Below, piece by piece: positions 54,501-62,092 of a stretch of 64,000 nt of DNA; positions within the stretch are counted from its first letter, which is position 1; every line of letters starts with the position of its first letter. The notes under the pieces are model-generated. The model worked only from the letters and a program-made list of their open reading frames with translations, searched no databases and had not been told where the DNA came from. A program made the position numbers and the translations under genes. The stretch comes from Neolewinella aurantiaca. GTDB taxonomy: Bacteria; Bacteroidota; Bacteroidia; Chitinophagales; Saprospiraceae. Location: positions 54,843 to 118,842 of the forward strand of contig NZ_VOXD01000020.1 in the NCBI RefSeq assembly GCF_008014675.1, given 5' to 3'.

Positions 54501-57500
54501 CGAATTCGACGACAGTAAGAGCAGCCTTACCGTTTGCGAAGGAGACGACATCAGTATTGCCGTTGCCGGTAGCCCCGGCGCCGAAGTTATGTTCACGGCC
54601 GCCGGTTTCACCCTTACCGGAGATTCTGAAGATGGAGTTGTTATTATCGATCCTTCTGGAGAAGCCACCATCACCGGCATCGCCGGTGAAACGGGCAATG
54701 CAACCGTTACCGTCAACATGGTAATGCTGACAACGATAGAAGGCAACATCAGCCGCCAGTGTATGCTCATGGACCAGGGTGTTAAAACCATCCTGATCAA
54801 CGAAGTTCCCGAAGCAGAACTCAGTGTCTTCCCCGAAGGCCCAATCTGCAACGGCGACTCTGTAGACGTGATCGTTACCCTGGTCAGCACAACCATCGAA
54901 GACGGAGGAAGCTACACCTTCCAGGTGGGCGATAAACTGTTCTGTACGACGGTTGGTCCTGACGGTAAGGCTGAATTCAACTCAGGCCCCCTGACCGAGA
55001 CAACCACCTACGAACTTACTTCGATAAAGAACGACAGTACCGGTTGTGAGCTCAACGACGGAACCGTTCTCAGTACTATAACCGTAGAGGTGGAAGAAAT
55101 CCCCGATGGTTCTATTACCGGCACCACCACCAGCGGTGATGTGGATGTGGCCGAAGCGGACTCTGCTGCAGCATTCATCATCTGCGCCAATGAGCGTATC
55201 GATTTTGAAGCACTGGTTGCGAGCGGTGCCATCTTTACGGACGGTGCTGAAAGCTACGTTTCAGTAGTTGTCGACACACCTCTTGATTTCTTCGGCCTCG
55301 GAACGGGAGAGAGTACAGTAGCTATGCCCGTTGGGAACTTTGCGGCCGCTTTCAGCCGGACCTTCAATATGATCTCTGGCTCACCCGTAACGATCACCCT
55401 GGACGCAACCTTCTACAACGAAACTGCTCCGGGTGAAGGTGCAGCTCTCGACGATGAAGAGTGTGACGGTACAGCGGTGTCCATCACCATCACCATCAAT
55501 CCGAATCCGAAGACGGTAGATGTGATGACCATGACCTGTAGCGGTGTTGCGCTGGATTATGATTTGGACGAAGCCATTACCAACGGAGTAGCTGGCGCAA
55601 CGTACACCTACACCGTTGCCAGCGACGACGTAGACGTATCCGGTCTTGACCGGACAGTTGCCAGCGACGCCAACGTAACGGATGTGTTCGACAACTTCTC
55701 CGCCGGAGAGTACACCCTCATCTACACCGTTACACCCTACGGCACTGATGGTGACGAAGACTGCCAGGGCAATGACTTCGAACTCGTCGTTATCGTTAAG
55801 CCCGAGCCGGTCATTACCGCTGAGCAAACAACCATGGCCTGTAGTGGCGATGAGACCGACTGTATCATCAGGACCGACAATTTTGACCACGGAGACATCA
55901 CCCTCGGAGATCCACTCTCTACGGTAGTATTTACGCTTGACAGTGTCAGGTACAGCGTATCCGTCGGTGAAGACTTCGGTCCGGTTCTGAACGGAGGCGT
56001 GAATGAGAATGCAGCGGACGGAGATGTAGGAGATTGGCTACTCATCGCCGATGATGCTTTCTTTAACACCACCAGCGAGAATGTCACTGTTACTTATTAC
56101 CTCACGCCGGTATCCTCAGAAGATGACGGAAGCTGCGTCGGAGAGCAGGAAATCATCGTTGTGACCATCAAGCCTGAGCCGGTTGTGGCCAACACACTTA
56201 TTAAAGTGTGCTCTGGGTCCATCTTCGAGATCGACATCGTCCAGGAACTTACCGCCAATGGGGTAGGAGACCTGATCAGTTTCGAACGCCGTTCTTTGGA
56301 CGGTCGCTATGGAACGCTACGTGCCTTTGACCGCAGTGGCGACTTCGATACTGAAGGCGACGCCTCGGCAGGACTGTACAATTTCTTTGGCCCACAAGGT
56401 GAAGCTATGGATTGGAACTACAGCGGTGAACCGTTGGTCTTCGATGATGGTGTAATCCGGGATAGTCTCGTGAATTTCATCGCCAATGGCCCCGTAAATA
56501 TCTTTTACGATATCACGATCGCAAACGGAACAAACGGTGCTGATGAGGCTTGCGAAGGAAATACCTTTACCCTCCAGGTACAGGTTCTTACCCCTCGGGA
56601 AGCAACGCTCGATCTGATCAACGGAAACTCTGCCATTTGCGCGGGTGAGCCTATCCTGTTGAACACAACGTTCAACGGTACCGGTACACCAACCTATGAG
56701 TTCAGTGTTCTGGAAGCCGACGCAGGAGTCGATATCACACTTGACCCCAGCACCGCTGGTGGTGAGGTTCTCGTGGACGGCACCGGCGAAGGCAACGCCA
56801 CCATCATGGTGATGATAACCGATGACCTCGGCTGTGTCGCTATGGCCACACGCGTCGTTAGCGTTGGCTCAACTCCGGAGGAAATGGAAATCGTAGGTTT
56901 TGAGGACCCGTGTACGGGAGACCCCAACTTCTACAACATCGACGGAGCCGACGGCAGTACCTTCGAGTGGAGCCTGAGCAACCCGGCCATCGGGACGTTC
57001 ACCAATGCTCCCGCCGGAGATAACGTCAGCATCACCTTCAATAACAGTCAGGGCGCAGGTCCTTTCCAGTTGATGGTGACGGAGACTACGGCTGCTGGTT
57101 GTACCACAACGAGCTCACTGGAAATAACCATTGCTACCGAAACAACCGCCGACTTCTCAGCGGTACAGGACGAAGCAGATGGCCTGACCTTCAGTTTCTC
57201 TGAACTCGCAGGTGGTGGCGTAGAAGCTTACATCTGGGATTTTGGCGACGGAACTACCAGCAATGACCCGAATCCAGTGCACACTTACGCTCCCGCAGAT
57301 ACTTCCGTGATGGAGACTTATACCGTTACCCTCACGGTCCTCGGTTGCTCCGGGCCAGTTGTAGCATCGAAGGACGTCACGATCAATTCTACCGCTGAAG
57401 AAGACGTCATTCAACTCTTCGAAGGGATCAACTTCATCAGCTTTGATGTCGCTCCCGATGATCCCCGTTTTGATGCCATCTTCGCCGGCGTTTCCGGTGT

Positions 57501-58497
57501 CCGTCGTGTGACTACAGTGGATAACGGTTCCGCAACTTTCTACCAGCCGGGAGCAGGGCCTTTCAACTCTCTGCAAAATGCCGAGCCAGGTTACGGATAC
57601 GTTGTCATCATGGAGAATGATGCAACGCTTACCGTCTCCGGAGAACCCATTGACGATAGCTTCATCCGCCCGATGGGCATGGGTATCAATTACATGGCTT
57701 TCATTCCCGATGGACAGATGGCCGCTGCTGATTTCTGGGCACCGTTTGAAACCTCTCCGGACTTTAAGCTGGCCCGAACTTTCGGTAACAACATCACCCC
57801 GAACGTTCAGTCTTACTTCCCCGGTTTCGGTCCGTTCAACAGTATGCAGTATACCTACAACGGTATTGGTTACCTCATCCTCAACCGCGACGACTCCGCA
57901 CCCCGTATGCAGCATTCAGAGGACTACGAGTTCGTTTATGGCACCGTAACGGGCGTAGATTATACGTCCGGTGATCGTGTTGAGATTCTCAACGAAGCAG
58001 GTAACGTAGTTGGTTACCTCAGCCCCGATCAGACGGGACTCTTCAAGGCAACACCTCTGTACGGTAAGGTAGAAGGCGAAGATGGTTCAGTTATGGGAGC
58101 CGTTGAAGCAGGAGAGCAACTCTCCTTCCGCTACCAAAACCAGGTGATTGATGCTGGCCTCTACTTCCAGGGACAGTTCGCCGGAACGGAACTCAATCTT
58201 GACTTCACCGATGACGAAGTATCCGAAGAGCTTACCGTCCGCGTACAGCCCAACCCCGCCTTCGAGCACACCACACTGGTGCTTGAACTCACCGTTGCTA
58301 CCGAACTGTCCGTCGAAGCCCTCGACGCGACCGGGCGTGTAGTTCGCACGCTCCTGCCCCGGCAGAAACTCACCCAGGGAACAACCACCGTAGCGTGGGA
58401 TAACCTGGGAGACTTCCCCGCCGGTATGTACCACATTGTCGTGATTCGTGATGGACGGATCGCCCCTGAATTGACCCAGCGCCTGGTTAAGCGCTAA
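48544..58497 (+). CDS. Giant repeat-containing secreted protein with T9SS type A sorting domain, 3317 aa
   Basis: The signal peptide ends near LLLLLLLPAWGFAQ (about residue 38). Most of the protein is a long series of beta-sandwich modules of about 100-150 aa. Each starts with a [VI]C.G[DE] motif (VCAGETVTV, VCEGDVAAV, VCEGDTPVV, VCANDEAIA) and ends with an 'IxVNPxP'-type linker. A nested domain of different composition lies at about residues 1390-1536. A PKD domain (about 2866-2950, with YIWDFGDGTTSNDPNPVHTY) is followed by two copies of a 'FNSxQ..xxGYGYxxx' module and a C-terminal T9SS type A sorting domain (VQPNPAFEHTTLVLE... AGMYHIVVIRDG). The protein is acidic and Asp-rich, typical of Ca2+-stabilised adhesins. 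Function is inferred as surface adhesion. Confidence 0.9.
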   Translation: MRTHFTHTSRLLRPPGHIHLSLLPLLLLLLLPAWGFAQTTCFTGLNAGDNASYCEGETATLDGGFGTYTGDAAIGNPEAVWSIVSGSGEFEVNGSVQGDGSTATATNFANSANNIAGAIATFTPDPGVTSVVLRLTANTSEPGCNTNEAEDLVLFFDPIHNVPVDAILEGSLVINNGDESSSNTINAETGDVLTLIIDESVVIDNGQQNDDVPLFNVTYGNVGGFLGLPPAGDYDQGDFDNLFADLELTSISCEDATITVSLYTYYDRDGNGELSGDEECPGPVTTIDITVAPRPEPQATIGAVDDILTVCEDDEDVEFIVTGTPFTQVTYTVSYDGGATVPAGPQTLELDATGYSGILVLDANAGTAGEDIVVTLIGQEFLTGPPCPVTISKPLTIEIEALPQITISLLDPDDAVICNANNEGPLTVGIMLSTTSGVGSYTYTTQEFADGNLVYTNPPITRFFSDPDNDGIATAVTNFIFENPVPDGTVMTYLIMGTSIVKNDQNPDCVNDAPDSEVSILIQKESYVVAEINDSEGGTITLSDYSGSSAGDVNEAEVTFCDGETFTLDVTDPTINNAFADIIGSEALLQVGIGDSDGLISAGGASLGIFNFTDNTFSVNEVLDIPNSQTVPSTFSITLTPFMDNDADGLFNDGGSTDDCLGNTLTVTVNVLPAPTVTVEVSEEEVCAGETVTVTITAFESGVASLILDQGGDPILIDVDVPVGADFTGTYTSEELTALTMFTVTTFIGDDANCSATVNQMVMTEVEPLPEASVAADVSVCDDEDATITFTGSAGNNTGFTFTYSVNGATPVSVSTDGTDATVEVTFEPGDLPAGESTISLVSVANKGGLECLNDAEGSVIIGIEDEPIVSCDADDELICSGEDYSFTLTAGSDEESALGNSLYYSVATTTTTTVSTGSGSTEDVQESTEVVIGDASGVTISGSTENMSGFDQTIVISVTPFYVDDSEDDITEIGDACTGETVTCSVTVKTMPMVTFGGTEAVCEGDVAAVIFTGPPNGRALVEVRNEEGDVIFPFVPVFFDDGGTSVVSVPNAPATFEVVLTTVADGPVLGNPDVCINEADFSFTVNITPSPGAEFDEEGTTVCEGDTPVVSLTGTPFAQVEIDSDNDANDQVVSLDENGEGSFTVTAGMDENFTITQISLTTEDGNGDDFTCTAEGDDEFELIVNPAPTGALMTNAILCAGEAPQLKFNIINDVAGPFTIFVNNIEFNGVMSGDVLDFTGTDFETLEVTTLFSLQSISEEGQGLICSDLFDDEPTVSVVVNPIPEATAGETPEVICSGDELQLSVTGAPAAGAEDNDLMFEVTANNAIGDLTAGESITLDAAEAADLNTALGLTGPFINGSNTDPEPVSLTIVPFFEGGAGTGDNEGCATTEGFTDDFAPGLFTLNSVANSTAVVTATTLTLTSGTNGDNGSFADASASVVVAEAGQVNFDYFYDEESTSLTGGFDVILIDIEGNEVLRAGNGTNALNTASGNISEMVMPGMTILFSIEGDFFDVQFRESILEITNFSFVPQCSRCEGDAVNIDFEILPALFADFSSAPERVCEGENAEICIAGTPDATVTVFYDGIYNDVKLDANGDGCFSTVGGLLEDTDFLILGLTTLDDTPQCSFTFEDGLWPTAPVLVTPTPTATVSLEPNTVCANDEAIAEVTGTPNATVTYTYNNITNSVLLDGDGDGEILLSTVNEGTGNIVCHVVLTSISVTDPATGVTCTNDLSDFVTLTVRPLPTGEITAGDPACFGDAVPIYFLPVSDLANNYRLRIIGPDGERNINVVASADEPVFVFDATVAGDYDLVRIADARMDPDVINCVNEGDLSTTTVIIEEKPELRAAITGTVGTANLDSESPIFNTFRALACDEATVNVVFGSSTPVSQTMGGMKINVEVKANDDDQANVGPVDTTVITFEQLNDEDFLDGILDNVADLDVSSIEIVLTPFFENGADAGALEAEDCPGGSLSFFIDILPAVAFEFDDSKSSLTVCEGDDISIAVAGSPGAEVMFTAAGFTLTGDSEDGVVIIDPSGEATITGIAGETGNATVTVNMVMLTTIEGNISRQCMLMDQGVKTILINEVPEAELSVFPEGPICNGDSVDVIVTLVSTTIEDGGSYTFQVGDKLFCTTVGPDGKAEFNSGPLTETTTYELTSIKNDSTGCELNDGTVLSTITVEVEEIPDGSITGTTTSGDVDVAEADSAAAFIICANERIDFEALVASGAIFTDGAESYVSVVVDTPLDFFGLGTGESTVAMPVGNFAAAFSRTFNMISGSPVTITLDATFYNETAPGEGAALDDEECDGTAVSITITINPNPKTVDVMTMTCSGVALDYDLDEAITNGVAGATYTYTVASDDVDVSGLDRTVASDANVTDVFDNFSAGEYTLIYTVTPYGTDGDEDCQGNDFELVVIVKPEPVITAEQTTMACSGDETDCIIRTDNFDHGDITLGDPLSTVVFTLDSVRYSVSVGEDFGPVLNGGVNENAADGDVGDWLLIADDAFFNTTSENVTVTYYLTPVSSEDDGSCVGEQEIIVVTIKPEPVVANTLIKVCSGSIFEIDIVQELTANGVGDLISFERRSLDGRYGTLRAFDRSGDFDTEGDASAGLYNFFGPQGEAMDWNYSGEPLVFDDGVIRDSLVNFIANGPVNIFYDITIANGTNGADEACEGNTFTLQVQVLTPREATLDLINGNSAICAGEPILLNTTFNGTGTPTYEFSVLEADAGVDITLDPSTAGGEVLVDGTGEGNATIMVMITDDLGCVAMATRVVSVGSTPEEMEIVGFEDPCTGDPNFYNIDGADGSTFEWSLSNPAIGTFTNAPAGDNVSITFNNSQGAGPFQLMVTETTAAGCTTTSSLEITIATETTADFSAVQDEADGLTFSFSELAGGGVEAYIWDFGDGTTSNDPNPVHTYAPADTSVMETYTVTLTVLGCSGPVVASKDVTINSTAEEDVIQLFEGINFISFDVAPDDPRFDAIFAGVSGVRRVTTVDNGSATFYQPGAGPFNSLQNAEPGYGYVVIMENDATLTVSGEPIDDSFIRPMGMGINYMAFIPDGQMAAADFWAPFETSPDFKLARTFGNNITPNVQSYFPGFGPFNSMQYTYNGIGYLILNRDDSAPRMQHSEDYEFVYGTVTGVDYTSGDRVEILNEAGNVVGYLSPDQTGLFKATPLYGKVEGEDGSVMGAVEAGEQLSFRYQNQVIDAGLYFQGQFAGTELNLDFTDDEVSEELTVRVQPNPAFEHTTLVLELTVATELSVEALDATGRVVRTLLPRQKLTQGTTTVAWDNLGDFPAGMYHIVVIRDGRIAPELTQRLVKR

Positions 58498-58512
58498 AGC
58501 CCGTTTCGTATT

Positions 58513-58560
58513 ACCACGTCCGTAGTCTCTGATGGCTGCGGGCGTGGTCTTTAACCTTTT
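58513..58560 (+). terminator. Terminator-like hairpin after the giant type A gene
   Basis: ACCACGTCCGTAG (58513-58525) pairs with CTGCGGGCGTGGT (58536-58548) with two G-T pairs, followed by CTTTAACCTTTT. Confidence 0.6.
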
Positions 58561-58587
58561 ACTTCAAAATAAAGAAATACCCATACA

Positions 58588-59640
58588 ATGATCAACTTCC
58601 ACTTTTCTGAAAGAGTAGGTTTCACCTTCCTTTCTTTAGTCTTAATTTTTCTCACCCCCTTAGCTGCACAACCCGCTTTATTCGACATGGAATGCCCCGG
58701 AGATGGCCGCAATTCGCAACCTATCCAGGCTACAATTGAAATCAACGGAATGAACGCCGTTCCTGGTGAAGATTTCGTTGCCCTGTTCGATAACGATGGT
58801 TTTGTTATCGGTACAGGAGGGGTAATAGAGGATGCCGTTTTTTGCAATCGGTCGGTAACGCTGGTCAACTTTGGTGTTTTTGGCGTGCCACCAAATGACG
58901 ACGCAGGTTGCCCGGATGGATTCGGCGCAAATGACGACGAAGTCCTCTCCGGACTGATCTATGACGGAAGCGAAGGCGAGTATTACGTCCTTCCCGGCGA
59001 TCTTACTTACGCTGCCGGCGAGTTTTTTATCATTCCGTCTGATGACGGGGAATTGTGTACCCCCGTCAACGGCACCGTTCTCCCCGTAGTCCTCACCGCC
59101 TTCCGCGGTCAGGTAGCCGGCCCTAAGCACATTCGCCTGAGTTGGGACGTGGCCCGCGAGGAAAACGTCTCTCACTACGAAGTGCAAAGAAGCCGCAACG
59201 GCCATGAATGGACTGCCCTGGATGATGTGGCCGCAGCTGGTAACAGCGAAACCGCACGCCACTACAACTTTGATGACCTGACCCCCGAAGGTGTGCGTCA
59301 ATTCTACCGCCTCCGGATGGTAGACCTCGACGGAGCTGATGAATTTTCAGGAATAGTAATTACCGAACTGGAGCAGACCGGAGAGCGAACCGTAAAGACT
59401 TTCCCTAATCCCGCCAGCTCCGCTACCCGCCTGAGTATTCAGTTAGGGGGAGCGTGGAACGAAAACCACCCCGTCAACGCGGGGCTGTACGACCTCAACG
59501 GACGTGTCGTTGCCGACTATGCATTCCTTCACCCCGGTACGACCTCCGTAGCGCTGCCCACAAGTATTAAACCAGGCCTGTACCTCCTCCGCGTAACCCA
59601 GGCGGATGCCGTCTTTACCCACAAAATCAGTTTGCGCTAG
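58588..59640 (+). CDS. Secreted protein with T9SS type A sorting domain, 350 aa
   Basis: The signal peptide (FTFLSLVLIFLTPLAAQ) is followed by an unassigned beta-rich domain (about 30-165) rich in Asp and Gly (FVALFDNDGFVIGTGG). Next comes a fibronectin III-like region (about 168-265), VLPVVLTAFRGQVAGPKHIRLSWDVAREENVSHYEVQRSRNG, a common spacer before type IX sorting domains. The C-terminal T9SS type A domain is VKTFPNPASSATRLSI ... GLYLLRVTQADAVFTHKISLR. It is exported across the outer membrane. It follows the giant type A gene after a hairpin and may share its regulation. Its own role is unknown. Confidence 0.85.
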   Translation: MINFHFSERVGFTFLSLVLIFLTPLAAQPALFDMECPGDGRNSQPIQATIEINGMNAVPGEDFVALFDNDGFVIGTGGVIEDAVFCNRSVTLVNFGVFGVPPNDDAGCPDGFGANDDEVLSGLIYDGSEGEYYVLPGDLTYAAGEFFIIPSDDGELCTPVNGTVLPVVLTAFRGQVAGPKHIRLSWDVAREENVSHYEVQRSRNGHEWTALDDVAAAGNSETARHYNFDDLTPEGVRQFYRLRMVDLDGADEFSGIVITELEQTGERTVKTFPNPASSATRLSIQLGGAWNENHPVNAGLYDLNGRVVADYAFLHPGTTSVALPTSIKPGLYLLRVTQADAVFTHKISLR

Positions 59641-59736
59641 ACAACTTGTTTTAGGTGTTGATGAAAATCACATATACGTTGAGAGACTAACGAACAGCAT
59701 TTTATGCAAAGACCTATTTTTGAAGTAGGTTACGAA

Positions 59737-59774
59737 GATGGTCGGGCACGAGAGGGCTCGGCCATCCTTTTTTT
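59737..59774 (+). terminator. Intrinsic terminator
   Basis: GATGGTCGGGC (59737-59747) pairs with GCTCGGCCATC (59756-59766) through G-C, A-T and G-T pairs, followed by CTTTTTTT. Confidence 0.75.
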
Positions 59775-59815
59775 AGTGCATGAAGCAAAGGCTATAACGG
59801 AGCCCTTAACCGTTC

Positions 59816-59835
59816 TTTGCACCTGCGGTCCCGCC
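59816..59835 (+). repeat. Dispersed GC-rich repeat, copy 11
   Basis: TTTGCACCTGCGGTCCCGCC, two changes from the core, 76 bases before the ligA start and pointing toward it. Confidence 0.68.
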
Positions 59836-59911
59836 TGATGACGATGATGGGCAACGATCTCGGGAAGCAGGAGCAACCGATTACTGAGAACTCTTTTCTA
59901 CCTTCGCATTT

Positions 59912-62035
59912 ATGCCAACACCCGCCGAAAACTACGCCCGTTCGAAAGCCTATCTGGAAGGCAAAGTCTCCACCTCCCCGCAGGAGCAAGCCGAAGAACT
60001 CAAGCAACTGCTCCGTTACCACGAGTGGCGCTACTACGTGCAGGATGATCCCGTACTGAGTGACTTTGAGTACGATACCCTCTATAAACAACTCGAAGCG
60101 CTGGAAGCCGCCGACCCTAATCTGGTGACGCCCGATAGCCCGACGCAGCGCGTCGGTTCCGACCTGACGGGAGACGCCGCCAGCGTGCCCCACCTCGTCC
60201 CGATGCTCTCCCTCGGCAACAGCTACAACGCCGAAGACCTGGCTGAATTCGACAAGCAGGTAAAGCGGATGCTGAATATGGACGAGGCTGCTCCGCTGCC
60301 CTACGCCGTGGAACCAAAGTACGACGGCGGCACCATCGTATTGGTCTACGAAAACGATCAGCTCGTTCGGGCCGCAACGCGCGGCAACGGTGTACTTGGC
60401 GAAGAAATGACGCACAACGCTCGCGTCATCCGGTCGATTCCGCTCACCGCAGAGTTCAGTAAGTACGGACTGCATAAGGTGGAAATCCGGGGCGAGGTGA
60501 TCATCCGCAAAGATCGTTTCGAGGAGATGAATAAGCTCCGGGAAGAAGCCGGCCTGACCCTCTTCGCGAACCCCCGCAACACCGCCACCGGCGGCCTGCG
60601 GATGAAGAGCCCCAAGGAAGTCGTAGACCGCAATCTGGAAGCCTTTATTTACAGCTTCGGGTACGGTGTGGATAAAGACGGCAACGACGCCATTCAACCG
60701 CTGGAAACCCATACGCATGCGCTGGATGTTCTGACCGAACTTGGCTTCAAGGTGCCGGCTACAGACTTTGAACGCACCAGGACCAAAGATATCAGTGGTG
60801 TCTTCGATTTCTGCGCCAAGTGGGAAGCCCAACGCAACGACTACGCCTACGAAATCGACGGTATGGTGGTAAAGGTAGACGACCTCGTCCTGCAGGAGCG
60901 CGCCGGCTACACCAGCCACCATCCGCGCTGGGCGATCGCCTACAAATTTGCCGCCAAGCAGGCGACGACCACCCTTGAAGACGTGGAATACCAGGTGGGC
61001 AAGATCGGTACCATTACGCCCGTGGCCAAAACCGCGCCCGTGCAGCTGGCCGGGGTGACGATCTCCAGCGTGAGCCTCCACAACGAAGACTTCATCCGCG
61101 ATAAAGACCTCCGCCTCGGCGATAAGGTGCTGCTGGAACGAGCAGGCGACGTGATTCCCTACATCGTAAAACCGCTGGCGGACCTCCGCGACGGCTCCGA
61201 GCGGCCCATCGTATGGCCCGAAAACTGCCCGGTAAACGATACCGATATCCCCGTAGAGCTCATCCGGGAAGAAGGCGAGGCGGCCTGGCGCTGCCCTAAC
61301 TGCGTCTGCGGTAAGCAGGACCTGGCCCGCATCATCTTCCACGTTTCCAAGGCCGCGATGGACATCGACGGGATGGGCAAACGCTACGTCGAGTTGTTTC
61401 ACGCCAAGGGCTGGCTCAATACCATCGTAGATGTGTACCGCCTGCCGTACGACTGGATTTCGGTGCTCGAAGGCTTCGGCAACAAATCTGCCAATAACCT
61501 CGAAAAGGCCATCGAGAAGGCAAAGAAACAACCGCTGTGGCGTTTCCTCTACGGCTTCAGCATCCATCACTTCGGTAAGAAAGCCACGCAGCTCGTGGCC
61601 CAAAACATCGAGCACGCCCTCGACCTCGCCGACTGGACGGAGGAACAGTTTACCAACATCAAAGACATTGGCCCGACGGTCGCAAAAAACGTAACCGAGT
61701 GGTTCGCTAACCCGGCGAACGTGCAGATGATCAAGGACCTGGAGGAACTGGGCGTCAACGTCCGCGCTACCGACGCTGACCGCCCTCAGGCGGAAGTAAC
61801 CGAAGGCCCGTTTGTGGGCAAGAGCATGTTATTCACGGGCTCCTTACAGCAAATGTCGCGTAAAGAAGCGCAGGAGAAGGCGAAGAACGCAGGTGCAAGG
61901 ATCGTTAGTGCCGTGTCGGGCAAGCTGGATATTCTGGTCGTTGGTGAAAAGCCAGGCTCTAAGCTGAAGAAGGCGAACGCGATTGAAACCGTTACGGTAA
62001 TGACGGAAGCGGAGTTTTTGGAGATGTTAGGATAA
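59912..62035 (+). CDS. ligA: NAD-dependent DNA ligase LigA
   Basis: A 707-aa replicative ligase that seals nicks using NAD+. The N-terminal Ia domain (EELKQLLRYHEWRYYVQDDPVLSDFEYD) is followed by the adenylation lysine in VEPKYDGGTIV, RGNGVLGEEMT and the EVRGE-type EIRGEVI motif. Then come the OB fold (VGKIGTITPVAKTAPV), zinc finger, HhH repeats and a C-terminal BRCT domain (from about residue 635). In the zinc finger the first Cys pair reads CPVND instead of CPxC, while the second part has an extra Cys (CPNCVCG). TACCTTCG (59899-59906) six bases before the ATG resembles a -7 element. The last 281 bp are duplicated at 63323-63603. Confidence 0.96.
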   Translation: MPTPAENYARSKAYLEGKVSTSPQEQAEELKQLLRYHEWRYYVQDDPVLSDFEYDTLYKQLEALEAADPNLVTPDSPTQRVGSDLTGDAASVPHLVPMLSLGNSYNAEDLAEFDKQVKRMLNMDEAAPLPYAVEPKYDGGTIVLVYENDQLVRAATRGNGVLGEEMTHNARVIRSIPLTAEFSKYGLHKVEIRGEVIIRKDRFEEMNKLREEAGLTLFANPRNTATGGLRMKSPKEVVDRNLEAFIYSFGYGVDKDGNDAIQPLETHTHALDVLTELGFKVPATDFERTRTKDISGVFDFCAKWEAQRNDYAYEIDGMVVKVDDLVLQERAGYTSHHPRWAIAYKFAAKQATTTLEDVEYQVGKIGTITPVAKTAPVQLAGVTISSVSLHNEDFIRDKDLRLGDKVLLERAGDVIPYIVKPLADLRDGSERPIVWPENCPVNDTDIPVELIREEGEAAWRCPNCVCGKQDLARIIFHVSKAAMDIDGMGKRYVELFHAKGWLNTIVDVYRLPYDWISVLEGFGNKSANNLEKAIEKAKKQPLWRFLYGFSIHHFGKKATQLVAQNIEHALDLADWTEEQFTNIKDIGPTVAKNVTEWFANPANVQMIKDLEELGVNVRATDADRPQAEVTEGPFVGKSMLFTGSLQQMSRKEAQEKAKNAGARIVSAVSGKLDILVVGEKPGSKLKKANAIETVTVMTEAEFLEMLG

Positions 62036-62092
62036 GTAGCCCGATAGCCCCTGTGGTTATTTCACTTGTTTTCAGTACAAAGCCCCTTCAGA

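Noticed and set aside
59792..61615. 607-codon open frame on the minus strand opposite ligA
   Set aside because: It mirrors ligA, whose motifs are complete; the minus-strand translation has no recognisable domain and arises from the GC-rich codon bias.
61880..61900. Another copy of the dispersed repeat in ligA (GCAGGTGCAAGG)
   Set aside because: Only 11-12 bases match and the GCGGCCGC part is missing; it is ordinary coding sequence.
59912..62035. ligA as a broken gene because its tail is duplicated
   Set aside because: The first copy is full length with all domains; only the second copy is partial.
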